64,000 nucleotides of DNA from Sinotaia quadrata (taxonomy: Eukaryota; Mollusca; Gastropoda; Architaenioglossa; Viviparidae), in assembly GCA_028829895.1 (NCBI GenBank), contig CM054180.1, forward strand, positions 108,393,635-108,457,634, read 5' to 3'. Below are positions 12,101 through 63,672 of this stretch, piece by piece (position 1 is the first letter of the stretch; every line of letters begins with the position of its first letter). Below the pieces are notes generated by a model. That model was given only the letters and a program-made list of their open reading frames with translations, did not search any database and was not told where the DNA came from. The translations under genes and the position numbers were made by a program.

Positions 12101-12415
12101 ATGAACTTTTAATAACACTGATGGTTCTCTACCTGTCACTTTGGAGGCTCCTGGATCGATAGCTTGACGGGGATTAAAGCACAATGTCAATTTGCTGACC
12201 ACTCTTGGAACCTGTCCTTGTGTTAATATTTCATCTGTCAAGATTGACAGAAAGCAGAGTTCTGTAATTTTCGGTCGTTTACCAGGACTTGGTAGGCATG
12301 TTGACTCCGTATCGAGTATAACCAGACTTTCCATTTTCTTGCAAGGTCTGAGAGGAACATCATTGCCACTTGCAGAAGTTGACCTGTCACTAGTGTCAGA
12401 TATAGATGCTGACAT
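7339..12415 (-). CDS. TREX-type DEDDh 3'-5' DNA exonuclease with a large internal insert (two exons)
   Basis: Two exons, 12415-12133 and 9197-7339, join in phase 1 across a GT/AG intron to give 713 residues. Family knowledge: TREX1/TREX2 are magnesium-dependent 3'-5' exonucleases that remove cytosolic or nuclear DNA 3' ends. Visible motifs: Exo I LVILDTEST (D35, E37), Exo II AHNGLHFDFPLL (H130, D136), and Exo III HTAEDD (H675, D680), where TREX proteins have HTAEGD. RLGHIYRRVFG and VQPMY at the C-terminus match TREX1/2, so all DEDDh residues are present. Vertebrate TREX2 is about 236 residues; the excess is a Ser/Thr/Asn-rich segment, roughly residues 175-645, between Exo II and Exo III. There is no C-terminal membrane segment like that of TREX1. 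The start ATG follows an in-frame stop closely. I cannot decide TREX1 versus TREX2 orthology. Confidence 0.9.
9430..9830. repeat. diverged tandem array, about 65-90-bp unit
   Basis: Variants of TGTGTCCTAGATGTTTATTTAGTATTG followed by ACACTTGTTAAGCCTGT recur about five times. The copies are strongly diverged. Confidence 0.6.
10245..11005 (+). repeat. dispersed repeat, copy A (inverted relative to 60615-61315)
   Basis: About 700 bp matches the reverse complement of 60615-61315. Landmarks include TTGAAAGAAAAATAATTA, TTGGACA..TTTTTGCTAAAAATG, TAAAGGTGCA..CCTAAGCTTTCTC, TAGAAAATTTAGAGCTGTAGC and ATATAGCTCTTTATTT. Identity appears about 75-80% by eye. The family is unidentified. Confidence 0.8.
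12133..12415 (-). CDS. TREX-like exonuclease, exon 1
   Basis: 283 nt encoding 94 residues plus one base. It starts at ATG 12415, with an in-frame TGA six codons upstream. The Ser/Thr-rich leader of about 25 residues precedes MESLVILDTEST (Exo I). The donor is ACAG before GTAGAG at 12132. Confidence 0.9.
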
Positions 12416-13811
12416 TTCAGAGAAGAGTTGTCAGCAGCCCTTGAAGCGATTACTTTGAATTAAGTCTTGCCATATTCGGTTTCTATTATATATAACTAAT
12501 TAAAACATTAGAGTCAGATTTATACATTCGATTTACAAGATGCGATTACGCTTGCATACACACGCCGTCACAAAATCTGTAAAAATAGGTCAATAGTGCA
12601 TAGCAGAAAAAGTATGCGTTTATAACTGCAATTGAAATATTCAACAACAAAAGATATCATCAGTCCAACAATGAACAAAACAATATTGTTCAGCTCGTAG
12701 AATGTTATTAAGGCATATTTAAACTTAATCTAAATAAATTTTGTTTGCTAATGAATGTCCGGTCACGTGACAACATAGCTCTTCCAAAAAATGCAGCTAC
12801 TCCCCAAATATGCTGTTGTTTTTCTGTAGTTATAATTTAAAGTTTATATGAGAATAATTCATTACGGTTGAATGTGTTATTTACATAACTTAATATCACA
12901 GATGCATGCTTAATTTTATAACAAAATAGTTTTAATCGCACAAATAATTTATGTTTGGGTTCTTGAACTATACCCATAAAACAGGTTATAACAAACCTTA
13001 CACATTTCGTAAAGGTCGGTGGATGGGAGAGTCTGCACTGTGTTAAATTTGAGTTTATTTGCAATCAGGTAGGCGACTGTTCATAGATATTGTTTGAAAC
13101 GTGCACCCACATGAATACATAATATTTACTTATGCCAAAAATGTATACCGAGACTAAAGATAAAGTCTGTTTTACTTGAAATGCGCAAGGTATGCATCTT
13201 ATCCGGTACAACTTAATGGCCGGCGAATGATTCATCATGAAAAGCACAGGCTTTAAAACGCATAATTGATGAAGTCTGACGCCGATAAAGTGCAAAACTT
13301 AAACTAAACTGTATTATTTAATTTGTAGTAATATGGTTTAGGTTCTCTTTATGCATAAATACATAGTATCGTTTGTGGAGTCAAAGGTTCTCACTAGGTC
13401 TAGCCCGCCGAGCGAGATTCACTCTCGAAAGACGGGGTGTGCCTTGAATTACGATTCATGACTTTTTTGGACAAAGTTCGCCCTTGAATTTAAATAACCC
13501 ATTCTCTTTTTTTTTATAAGCTCTAATTAATAATGACAGTGTCTTATCTAAGCTTCAAATTTACTTTTTTTAGTTTTACAATTCTGCGTACGTAGATCGC
13601 GAACAAAATAATGCATATATTATTAATATTAGAGTTTATTGCACGGCAGTTTTATTCATATAGAAGTTGAAGAAATGGTGCGTCGCAAAATATTTCTTTT
13701 GTGAAAAACAATTAAAACCAAGCGTTTCTTCGAGTTGAAGATCCATTTCCCAGTTAAAAATTACAAGTAGCAGGTAACTAAAAGCATTTACTTTATAAAT
13801 TTATAAGGGAG
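12416..13811. promoter_or_regulatory. divergent intergenic region between the TREX-like gene and alpha-spectrin
   Basis: The two genes are transcribed away from each other, so this interval should hold both promoters. It is locally richer in CpG (12540-12790 and 13385-13690) than its surroundings. I see no coding exon; two minus-strand open frames (12837-13064 and 13065-13295) have no recognisable content. Confidence 0.45.
12762..12771. promoter_or_regulatory. perfect GTCACGTGAC palindrome (E-box / CLEAR-type site)
   Basis: The exact 10-bp palindrome GTCACGTGAC lies about 350 bp upstream of the TREX-like start codon. It matches the site bound by TFEB/MITF and USF-type bHLH-ZIP factors. Function here is inferred from motif and position only. 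Confidence 0.45.
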
Positions 13812-13888
13812 TATATATCGTGTAGCCAGCCGTGTGGCGCATTCCAATGCATATTTGACAGCTGAACAGTATTTTGCCTAAGTGTAAA
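13812..13888 (+). promoter_or_regulatory. candidate TATA box and non-coding first exon of alpha-spectrin
   Basis: TATATA at 13812-13817 is followed by about 70 bp ending AAA at 13888 and a consensus donor GTAAGT at 13889. The first coding exon is preceded by its own acceptor (AG at 16206-16207, 13 nt before ATG), so an upstream 5' UTR exon must exist. This is the best candidate I see, but transcript data are needed. Confidence 0.3.
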
Positions 13889-16207
13889 GTAAGTATTGTA
13901 CCCTGGTTTATATATAAAATATAATCATTATATTGTAATTCAAATAATGCATTAAAGAGTCCTAAGTTTATATTAGGCCTATAATATGAATTCTAAACTG
14001 CCGTTTTTAGTAGGCCTACCGTTTAGGAATCCTTGACCTCATTAATTCTAGTCTCCATGCATTTTCGTTAACTTAGTATTGATCTAGTCTGCAACAACTG
14101 AACAAATCTGTAAAATTAGGTACGTTAAAGATCTGACAGACTGTTGGAGCTTTCTGGCAGTGGCAAGGAAGTTCTGCTAAGGCTAATGTGCATTTATAAA
14201 TTATAATCAGACTGTTATTGATTAAATCTGCTGAGCTGCCTTGCTTCACCTGTCATTAGTGATGTTAATTTATTCTTTCTGTTATTTTCATGCATACTGA
14301 GGAAACCGGGCTGCAGAATTTGATGTTTGGATATATGTTCAATGCTTGAAGTTGTGATGAAAAAGATTTGAGTGCCAACAGTACTGGTCTGCTACATTAC
14401 ACACTTTTTAGCTGCTCTGATTAGATATTTATGATTTTGCTAAAGTCATAACTTTTGCATAAATTATCAAATAAGAAAACCTTTTCATTGGTCTTGAAAT
14501 AAGTAAATAATAAAATGACATTTTGTTATTAGTTGTATAATCTTGAGAAAGTTAAATCCATACTTATTTAAACATGGTATTTTTTGGTAGATATTTACAT
14601 TGTTATTGAATTCAATTTTTATTCTTTCCTAAAAGTAGGTTTGTAACAGTATGTGTGCTAAAACCAAAGATGACAGATTGGCATTGATACCGATAGGTAG
14701 TATTGGTGTATAGTTGACTGGTATCAACTACCGATAATCAAGATCTCTGTTAATTTTAACACTGTTATAGTGTTAATAAATATTATATTTTTTATATGTT
14801 AGTAGTTAGCACTCACATATTTCTACTAGTACTATTGTCTGGAAAATTTTTAATAATATTAATTATTGTTTCTGTTACATTTTGGGTGCTAAGACTAAGA
14901 GTATTAACAAAAACAGATAAACTGTTATTTCACATATTGTTGTACATAAACAAAGCTGTGTTTAGTAATAGTTTCTAATACAGTTAGTATGTGATTACTA
15001 TTATTAGTAGAAGTCATATGTATGTACTACTACTAGTACTACTGTATGTATCATTGTATGACTTATACGTAATAACATAAAATATGTGAGTCCTTGAGTT
15101 TCTGCAAGTCTTCTGGTTCTGCTTTTGTCATATATTATTTTTTTAGTATGGAAAAAGATTTATAAAATAGATGTAAAGTGTAACTGTGCTGCTACTACTA
15201 GTTGTACTTAGATATAATTTGACTTTTAATAAAGTACATTTTTATTATATATTTTATTTTTGATTGTACATTATTTTTATTTTCACCAGACTTTAATTGA
15301 TGAGTACAATATGAATTTACTAAAGTTTCAGTAGCATTTGTAAAACTGAAATTTTATAATTATGAGAATTAAAAAAATAAAGTTAATGGTAAAAGAGAAA
15401 GGTGAAGATAAACATTAAAGTATTTAAACAGAAATAAAATGGTAAAAAATGTGAAAAGTGTAGCAAAATTATTCTTAATGTTTCATTAATTTATATCATG
15501 ATGAAGAGCTTGTAGTTCTGGCCTTTTACACTACTACTTTCCATTTGATATGAGACATTGTGGCATCTTGAACACGAAGTGCAGTGAATAGGTATTTACA
15601 ACGTATAGGTTTAATGTTCACTTGTCCATTTTTGGAGGATCATCCGGACTTATTTCTGCTTCTTGTTTGTTTTTTGATTATGGCTTATGTTCTCGTATAT
15701 GGATTCTACTGTCTAGTTGTCCACATCTTCCATCTACTTCGAGGTGGTAGGTCCAGCTAGATAAATTAGCATTGTCTTGTTTTGTTGACTTGAGCATTAA
15801 TTTATTTTTACTGTTTATTTGATGAAAATTAAAATTTAATATACTTTATTATGATACTTTTACAGGTAACAAAATGTTATTCCTCTATTTTTCTATGCTT
15901 CTTATATGCTTACTTTCTTCATTATACTAGAGTTGATTGTGAATGAATGTTTAAAACTCAGATACATCACTATTTAATGGTTACAGAATTATTGCTGTAG
16001 ATTATTTCTGAATACTTGAGTTTTGTCTGTTGAGCAGTATCAGAGTCATAAAAATAATAATAAAAATTGACATTTAAAAAAAAATAAAACATAATATATG
16101 TGTGAGTATGTACACAGTTGTACTATTTTTTACTCTTAAGTTGTTTATGAAATAATTTTACTACCTGACAAGTCCATTACAAATCTGTCTTTTGAAACTG
16201 ATTTCAG
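13889..16207 (+). other. 5' UTR intron of alpha-spectrin (inferred)
   Basis: AT-rich, with no coding frame recognised. It ends in TGATTTCAG at 16207. Confidence 0.4.
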
Positions 16208-16219
16208 TCCAGCAGGAGG

Positions 16220-55787
<39,568 letters not shown>

Positions 55788-56468
55788 GTATGATTTTCAA
55801 CTCCCACTTTTTGATAATTTAAATTTCTTGAAGAGTTTAAATTTGTTCCAACTTAATATGCAACATACAGCTAAATCTGAACTCGTTTTACTTGGAGTAA
55901 TCCATCTGAAACTTTGACGTCCAACTGAAACTTTGACCAGTCTTTTTCATCATAACCTATACATTACCCTTATGTTTTGTTGGGTTTGAATCATTGCATG
56001 AGCATGGACAAAATGTGTATGTATATTCCATTGATTAGTATAAGATTGATTTGAAATGTGTGAGTCTGCTTTCATGCTTTCATATTTTGATGTCGAAATT
56101 TTACTTCTATTAGGTGTTCAGAATAAAATTGTGTATACATTTGGAAAATTTCTTGCAGTTATTTATTGTTTTTTTCCTTTTTCCTCTTTCTTTTATTTAG
56201 TAATTGTGATACAGTTTGAGTAGAGAAATTTCTATCAGTTTTCACTGAAATTTACTTTTATGATTATTTTTCTTTAGTAACATGAATGCTGATTTTATTT
56301 ATTAGTATCATTTCAGTCAATGCTTATTTTCTTTTATTTTGCTTCCTTTTTTACCTGGCGCTGCTTTTTCCGTTAGGAAAATATGTCCTAAGACAGTAGA
56401 GTGAATCGAAAAATTATTTATGTGAAAAGGGATTATAAAATAATTGTAAAATGATATTAGCAGAGTAA

Positions 56469-57430
56469 ATGTGGTATGGTGGTAGTGTGTTATGGCAGTA
56501 GTATGAATGTGATATGATGGTAGTGTTAGTGTTGAATGGTGGCAATGTTAGTGTGGAATGGTGGCAATGTAATTGTGGAATGGTGGCAATGTTAGTGTGG
56601 AATGGTGGCAATGTTAGTGTAGAATGGTGGCAATGTTAGTGTGGAATGGTGGCAATGTAATTGTGGAATGGTGGCAATGTTAATGTAGAATGGTAGCAAT
56701 GTTAGTGTAGAATGGTGGCAATGTTAGTGTGGAATGGTGGCAATGTTAGTGTAGAATGGTGGCAATGTTAGTGGTGGAATGGAGGGAATGTAATTGTGGA
56801 ATGGAAGGAATGTAGTTGTAGAATGGTGTCAGTGTTAGTGTGGAATGGTGGCAATGTTAGTGTGGAATGGTGGCAATGTTAGTTTAGAATGGTGGCAATG
56901 TTAGTGTGGAATGGAAGGAATGTAATTGTAGAATGGTGGCAATGTAATTGTGGAATGGTGGCAATGTTACTGTGGAATGGTGGCAATGTAATTGTGGAAT
57001 GGTGGCAATGTTAGTATAGAATGGTGGCAATGTTAGTGCAGAATGGTGGCAATGTTAGTGTGGAATGGTGGCAATGTTAGTGTAGAATGATGGCAATGTA
57101 ATTGTGGATTGGTGGCAATGTTAGTGTAGAATGGTGGCAATGTTAGTGTGGAATGGTGGCAATGTTAGTGTAGAATGGTGGCAATGTTAGTGTGGAATGG
57201 TGGCAATGTAATTGTGGAATGGTGGCAATGTTAGTGTAGAATGGTGGCAATGTTAGTGTGGAATGGTGGCAATGTAATTGTGGAATGGTGGCAATGTTAG
57301 TATAGAATGGTGGCAATGTTAGTGTAGTATGGTGGCAATGTTAGTGTGGAATGATGGCAATGTTAGTGTGGAATGGTGGCAATGTAATTGTGGAATGGTG
57401 ACAATGTTAGTGTAGAATGGTGGCAATGTT
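56469..57430. repeat. 22-bp minisatellite, about 43 copies
   Basis: The unit is AATGGTGGCAATGTTAGTGTGG, with variants (TAATTGTGG, TTAGTGTAG) interspersed. The first few units are the most degenerate. It lies wholly in the spectrin intron, and the period is not a multiple of three. Confidence 0.97.
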
Positions 57431-58170
57431 TGAAGGTGTTTGTGTGTATTGGGCAAGCTAAATAAAATAACTGTTAGCTGTACCTAGTAGGTTTATATGT
57501 ATATTATATGAGCTAAATAAAAAACTCTTCTAGAAGACCTATATTCTAGAATGCGATATGTATATTGGGCGAGATAAAGAAAATAACTTTCTCAAAAGAC
57601 CTGTATTGGGAGAGTTTAGGGAATAGCTATACCTGGAAGGTGTGTTATGTTGGGCAAACTAAATAAAATAGCTGTTCCCAGAATATGTGTATTGGGAGAA
57701 CTTAGAGAATACCTGTATCCTGGTGTATATGTGTATTGGGTGAGCTAACTGTTCTTCAAGACATGTTTTCGGAGAACTTAGAGAATAGCTGTGCCTAGAC
57801 CGTATTAGTGTATTGGATGAGCTAAATAAATTAATTGTTCCCAGAAGATATATTAAGAGAGCTTAGATAATAGCTCTACCAAAATGGTGTTTATGTGTAT
57901 TGGGTGAGCTAAATAAAGTAACTGCTCCCAGATGAGATGTGTGTTAGGAGAACTTAAGAGAATAGCTGTACCTAAAAGGTGTACTTTTGTATTGGGTGAG
58001 CTAAATAAAGTAACTGCTCCCAGAAGATGAGATGTGTGTTAGGAGAACTTAGAGAATAGCTGTACCTAAAAGGTGTGTATTGGGTGAGCTAAATAAATAA
58101 TTGCTTCCAGGACTTGAGGCGTTTATTAGGAGAACTTAGAGAATAGCTGTTCTAGAAGATTTTTCTATAT
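57431..58170. repeat. degenerate tandem array, about 75-95-bp unit, 8 or so copies
   Basis: Repeated TGTATTGGGTGAGCTAAATAAA, TAACTG.TCCCAGAAGA, GGAGAACTTAGAGAATAGCTG and TACCTAAAAGGTGT, directly abutting the 22-bp minisatellite. The last units are the best preserved. Confidence 0.9.
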
Positions 58171-59562
58171 AGAGAGTCATTCTCTTGATAAGTGTACCAC
58201 CTAGGGTAGGTCCATTTGAAATGTGTTGTCTTAAAAATAAAACATTGAAATATTTCTTTATGTTTATAATTAATGTGAGAGACATCTAATATAGTTGCAT
58301 GAATTTGTGTTTATTTATTTTGAAATTATTTGTAATACAAATTCGTTTTGAACTTAAAATGGCACTTCTTTTCTGACATGCTTATATATTGCTATTTTCT
58401 TTCATTTTCATTGTTTTAAATGATCCAACAATCTTACCATATCAAGGTTTTCTTATAAATGATAATACATTAAAGTAGGTAGTCCCAACCAATTTTTCAG
58501 ATTTGATTCAGAGTAAAAAAAATTGTGTTTATATAATAGTATTTGATGATTTAATTTTGCTTGCAAAATTCTAAGAGAAAACCTCAAGCAGTTTATGAAG
58601 AAATGTCATTATTTGAACATAGAAGTATTCATCGTCAATTTGCAAGATGAATAAATACTTATTTTTGATACACTGTAAAAAGAAAAATTCTTCAGTTATT
58701 AAATGGCAAAGTTAAAATTTTAACAGAAGGGTATATTCTAAATGATAAAGTGAAGAAGTTCTTTTCAGAGAATGTATTATATTTTACAAACACAAACCTA
58801 GCTCTTCATTACGTAAACTCGCTTGTTATATATTGTAAGGTGCATATTTATGACATAATATTCATATAAGTGGTTTAAAATGTATTTATTCTATGTTTAA
58901 AACAATAAAGTACCAAGGAGTTTTAGCCCAATATTTTCCAGACACTGATTTAAAGCTAGTTATATATGAGGTCTCAAACATGACCAAACAAGCAAATTTA
59001 ACACATTTGACAAAGATGATAAAAACATTAATACACAGATTGTAAAATATTATATCTCTGGAACCATACATATGGTTCAAAAATTAAAAGAAAGAGGAAT
59101 TTGTGCTCTACCTAGATGCAATCTTTATTTGCTGACTTAAAAAATATATATGCATATAATTATTATATAATAATTTGTAAAAGAAATCACTTCACATTTA
59201 TAAATGTGATAAAAATGGTATCATTGCAATATGCTTTATTTTTTATATATATATGTTTGCTTTATATATAATTACACAAATATTTACAATAGTTTTAAGA
59301 TCATAATTCTAGCTTGTTGAGGGTCTACTATAACTGAATTCTATTATCTTTTTATCATCTAATTTCATTGTGTGTGTTAATGAATATACATGTTTTAATT
59401 ATAATTAAGTTGATTAGATAAAAAAAAAAAAAAAAAAAGGAAACTGCATATATGAATGTACAGGAAGTTATGAAGGTTTTACAACAATTATATCAGTATT
59501 CAGAACTGTATTCCCACTAACAATGCAATGATTTGTACTAAGCATAACAAACCCTGAATAAT

Positions 59563-59581
59563 CCCCCCCCCCCCCCCCCCC
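59563..59581 (+). repeat. 19-nt poly-C run
   Basis: Nineteen consecutive C, followed by an A/C-rich stretch. Confidence 0.9.
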
Positions 59582-60614
59582 GAACACAAAACAAAACAAA
59601 AGCAACACAACAAAATAAAATCCAACAAACAAAAATTGTTGCAATAAAATATTGCATGTTGCTCCTGTCAGTAAAGCTTTCAAATAGAACTTTTAAATAA
59701 TCTAAATGTGTCAGGCCTTCTTAAAAGAATTGTTAAGTACTAAGGAAAAAACCAATAAAGAGAATGGTTAGAGGGTAATTTCAATTATTAATATATCATT
59801 CACTTTATTGAATTATTATCAAATATAATTTTGATGTAACACGTTTAGTATAAAACTTATATGCTGCTTTAGTCCTTTAATAATTTTATTTCAATAAAAT
59901 AAACAAACTTTGTAACTAAATAGTTAAAAAGAAAAGTAATTTTGAGAGGAGGTGGGGATCTAACCTCATAAGAATAGCAATTAAAAGAACTATAATTATT
60001 AAAAATATGTCATCTAAAAACCAAAATAAAATTTAAAAAATCAAATAATAACACTATATATATTTAGATATTACTTTACTATTTGCAGTCTAATTTTTAA
60101 TTGTTAAGAGACTGTTGTAAATTCCTTGTACCCAAACTAATTATTACATGTACAAGTGCAAGTAAATTATTAAACAGATACTAATTCATACTATGTTTAA
60201 AAAGTGTAATATTTGTAAAGCCAGGACCCTGAAAATATAGCTTGGTTGAGGTTTATTATTAAATGAAATCTATATACAAAATACATTTTTAATGAAAATT
60301 AGCTGCAGGAGACTTCAGCTTGATTGTCACAGTTTGCTGAAAACATTGTGCTATTCTTTTCTAGTTGACTTTTCAACCAAAAAAAGTTAAGAAAATCAAG
60401 TTAAAAAAACAGTCATGATCTCAGTAAAAGTTTAACTTTAGAGTAAGATATATTATTAATCAAATAATAAGACGGTATAAAAAAAATTAGTATAAAATAA
60501 ATACTACTATAAAACAAAGCTAAAGTTTTATTTTTATCAATGAGTGCTTTGTTTATAGTTTAAAATCAGTTTGAAATAGAGTTTGTTTCAATTAAATAAT
60601 TAGAAACTATATAT

Positions 60615-61315
60615 AACTGAGGATCAGAAGACACTGATCTTGCAATCGTACAGCTCCTAAAATTTTGCAGTTACTAAATAAATGCATACACAAATAAAGA
60701 GCTATATTTAGTGGAAGCAATACTAATTGATGTAAGCATAACAAGCATCAAGATTAATCGCTATTGAAGTTTGCTACAGCTCTAAATTTTCTAATATGCA
60801 TGACGTGGCCATTGCTAGAATTTGAAGCTGATGCTTTTTCGGTTATCTAACGGAAACTCTTTGCATTAAACGGCAGCCTAAGCTATATGATATTTTAAAT
60901 ACTAATTTCATCAAGGAATGGATGTTCTTCTCATTGCAGTTTTCTGCAGGAAAAAAAATATTCATATGCAGTAACAGCAACTATTTCAAAATAGCAAGTT
61001 TTTAATTGATTGCCAAAGCTGAGATTTTAAGTTTTGCTAATAAAAATGGATCAGGAGAAAGCTTAGGGATGCACCTTTTTTTTTCTTACTAAGAAAAAGT
61101 CACTTGTGGCTGTGTGCAAAAAGAAGTTCAGACCATGGCAAATTTTTCAAACGCGACCTACCGTTACAAGACCACATTTTTAGCAAAAACATGTCCAACA
61201 CTTAGTAAGTGTAATTATTTTTCTTTCAAACAGGATTTAAGTTACATTAAATAAAATACAACAGCGTGTTAGATAAAGAAATGATCTTTAATTTTATCCA
61301 AGTTGCAAACAATTG
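60615..61315 (-). repeat. dispersed repeat, copy B (inverted relative to 10245-11005)
   Basis: Reverse complement of copy A. It contains ATATAGCTCTTTATTT, TAGAAAATTTAGAGCTGTAGC, CCTAAGCTTTCTC and TTGAAAGAAAAATAATTA when read on the minus strand. Confidence 0.8.
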
Positions 61316-63403
61316 TATTAAAAGTATCATACTTTGCTATAAATAATCACCAGATTTGTGCACTAAACACTACATATTCCTGCAAAACAGTGACGTTAGG
61401 ACTACCTAATTAAAGCAACATTGTAGACCCCTTTTATCTTGAAAATGGTCAATTTTGTGAAGAAATAATATTTTTAAAAGGCATTTTTTTGTTCTTGTCA
61501 TAAATCAAATGCAAAACTGTTAGACTTTTACAAAATTTTCAGTCACAGAATTTTGAAAAAAGCTAAAATTGATGTATTTTGAATAAATTGATTAACTTCA
61601 TAATTTGCTTACATATTTATGTAAGTTAATACAGTTTCTTTTGCATTTAAAGTTTCACATAACTTGTGTGTATTTTTTAAACCTGAGCTAGTAGGGGTAG
61701 AAAACCTGTGGATTACATTCAAGAATATAAGCAACACAAGCAGATTTATTATATATTCAGACTGTTAGTGTTATATTTAAATATACATTTTGTTTATTAC
61801 TTAGTGTTATTTCTGCAGCTTAATATTAATAACTAGCCCATTTTATATTTAGTTGAGAAAAATAGAGCTTTTTTTGTAATGGTAGATATTTTTTGTGCAA
61901 AAAAACAAAGTGGATTAAATCTAATTATTTTCCATGTCAACAACAGGGCCTAATGCTCATATAAAAGTATAAGAAAAGATTAAAATTATGAAAATGTTGA
62001 TGTTATAGGAGTTTGAAATATGTAAAACGCATATGTACCTGTTGAAAACTTAGAAAGTAAAGTTGAGATGTATTTTACCAGAAAAAATATTTTAAAGTAA
62101 TCAATACAATCATCTCATTACAACAAATATATTTTCTTTATAATCTAAATTATTAACTTAATCTGGATACATATTTATAAATGGGTTATAAAATTATAAC
62201 TTTGCCACGTGAAAATCTTATTCAGCTCCCATTGACAAAAAGTATCAACCATCATAAAAGAAGCTCCCACCAATATGGATCTTAAAGGAGCCAAATGTTA
62301 TTTTCCTTATTTGATACTTAAATTCAACGTACCAAGACTAAATCAGTAAATGACATTAGAGTTATCTTTCTGCAGTATGTCGCCTTTAAAACATATAAGA
62401 ATTAGTTTGTGATATTATCATCATTATTTTATATTTATTAATTTCTTTGTCATGTGATAAAACAGAAACAAAGGCAAATTGGATTCTTTTAAGCTGATAT
62501 ATTTATAAATACAACAAATAAATTTGAAAAGCATTAGTCTATGAATATCTTGATTGCATTGATCGTTTAAATAGCACATGACATTTATGTAATGGCATGT
62601 TGATATTCAGTAAAAGATTAAAAGTTTTGAATCTGATTTCTGTGGAATGGAAGTGTGACAAAACTTGTCTTTTATTTCTTCAGAATTGACTGCTTTAAGA
62701 TAAAAGGGATATTGAATGTTGCTTTAAATTTTTAATGTATTATCACTTATAAGAAAACATTGATATGATAAGTTTTGTTGGATTATTTCTAACAATGAAA
62801 ATTAAAAGAAAATAGCTATATATATAAGCATGTTACAAAGTGAAGTACAGTTTTTCAGTTTAAATGAATTTGCATTACAAACAATTACAAAATAAATAAG
62901 CACGAATTCATGCAACTATCTTATGTATCCCTCACTAATTCTGAATATATAGAATATAAACTTGATATTTCAATGGTTATCTCTAAGACAACAAATTTCA
63001 TATATATATATACTGGAAGAGTGTATAAGTTTCTGTACCTAGAATTTATGTGTGACAGACCTTATAAAATAGTTGTACTTTTGGGAGGCTCTTTAGAATG
63101 GTTGCACATTCAGCAGATACATATCTTTAGCCTCCAAATTCCAGAGAAGAAAAAAAGATGTACTAATCAGTTTGAAACTTGAAAAGTCTTTTAAATTTTG
63201 TTCTAAAAGAGTTATATCTATATATAATATATTAATAAATGTTTTATTTGTACAAAAGCCAATGAGAATAAGTCTAGTACTTTTGAAAGTCTGAACATAA
63301 AACATTTTTGTCTTTGGATTTTTGAAGAGTAATTGTATTTTTGGTAAAGTTCTTGAGTTTATTGGACTACATGCACTTTTTTTTTTTTAATATATATATA
63401 TAG

Positions 63404-63597
63404 TGGCTGATAATGGTATAAAACTTGTAGCTAGTCCATCCAGATTGCTTTACATCACAGTATTAAGCAGGCAGAGCATTTTGCAGATGTTCAGTTCTGA
63501 AATAGTCAGCCATTATGGAATTTCACCTTTGGCGGAAGACGAAGAAGAAGAGGAAGAGGTGACTTCACTTGGAAGTAGCATGCGTGTGTCGTAGTTT
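63404..63597 (+). CDS. candidate exon or C-terminal frame of an unrecognised protein
   Basis: After a T-rich tract ending TATATATAG at 63403, a frame is open for about 63 codons. It includes LVASPSRLLYITVLSRQS, IVSHYGISPLAED and a run of Glu, ends SSMRVS, then TAG. The acidic end and less AT-biased codons look protein-like. There is no ATG. It does not look like spectrin, so it would be a nested gene, a pseudogene piece or chance. Confidence 0.25.
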
Positions 63598-63641
63598 CGA
63601 CTGACAAATGTTATTTGCACGTATCATACAATGGGTGCACA

Positions 63642-63672
63642 CCAGTGTGTGTGTGTGTGTATGCATGTGTTG
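63642..63672. repeat. (GT)n microsatellite
   Basis: A short run of GT dinucleotides, continuing imperfectly as ATGCATGTGTTG. Confidence 0.85.

Larger units (their letters stand above)
9198..12132 (-). other. single intron of the TREX-like gene
   Basis: 2.9 kb of AT-rich sequence without coding frames. It contains a diverged tandem array (9430-9830) and one member of a dispersed inverted repeat pair (10245-11005). Confidence 0.85.

Noticed and set aside
12837..13295. Two adjacent minus-strand open frames between the two genes
   Set aside because: No recognisable motifs, no supporting splice sites, and they lie in the likely promoter interval.
56414..56611. Minus-strand open frame over the minisatellite
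   Set aside because: Product of the 22-bp tandem repeat, not a gene.
62910..63182. 90-codon plus-strand open frame
   Set aside because: AT-rich composition, no homology recognised, no splice context.
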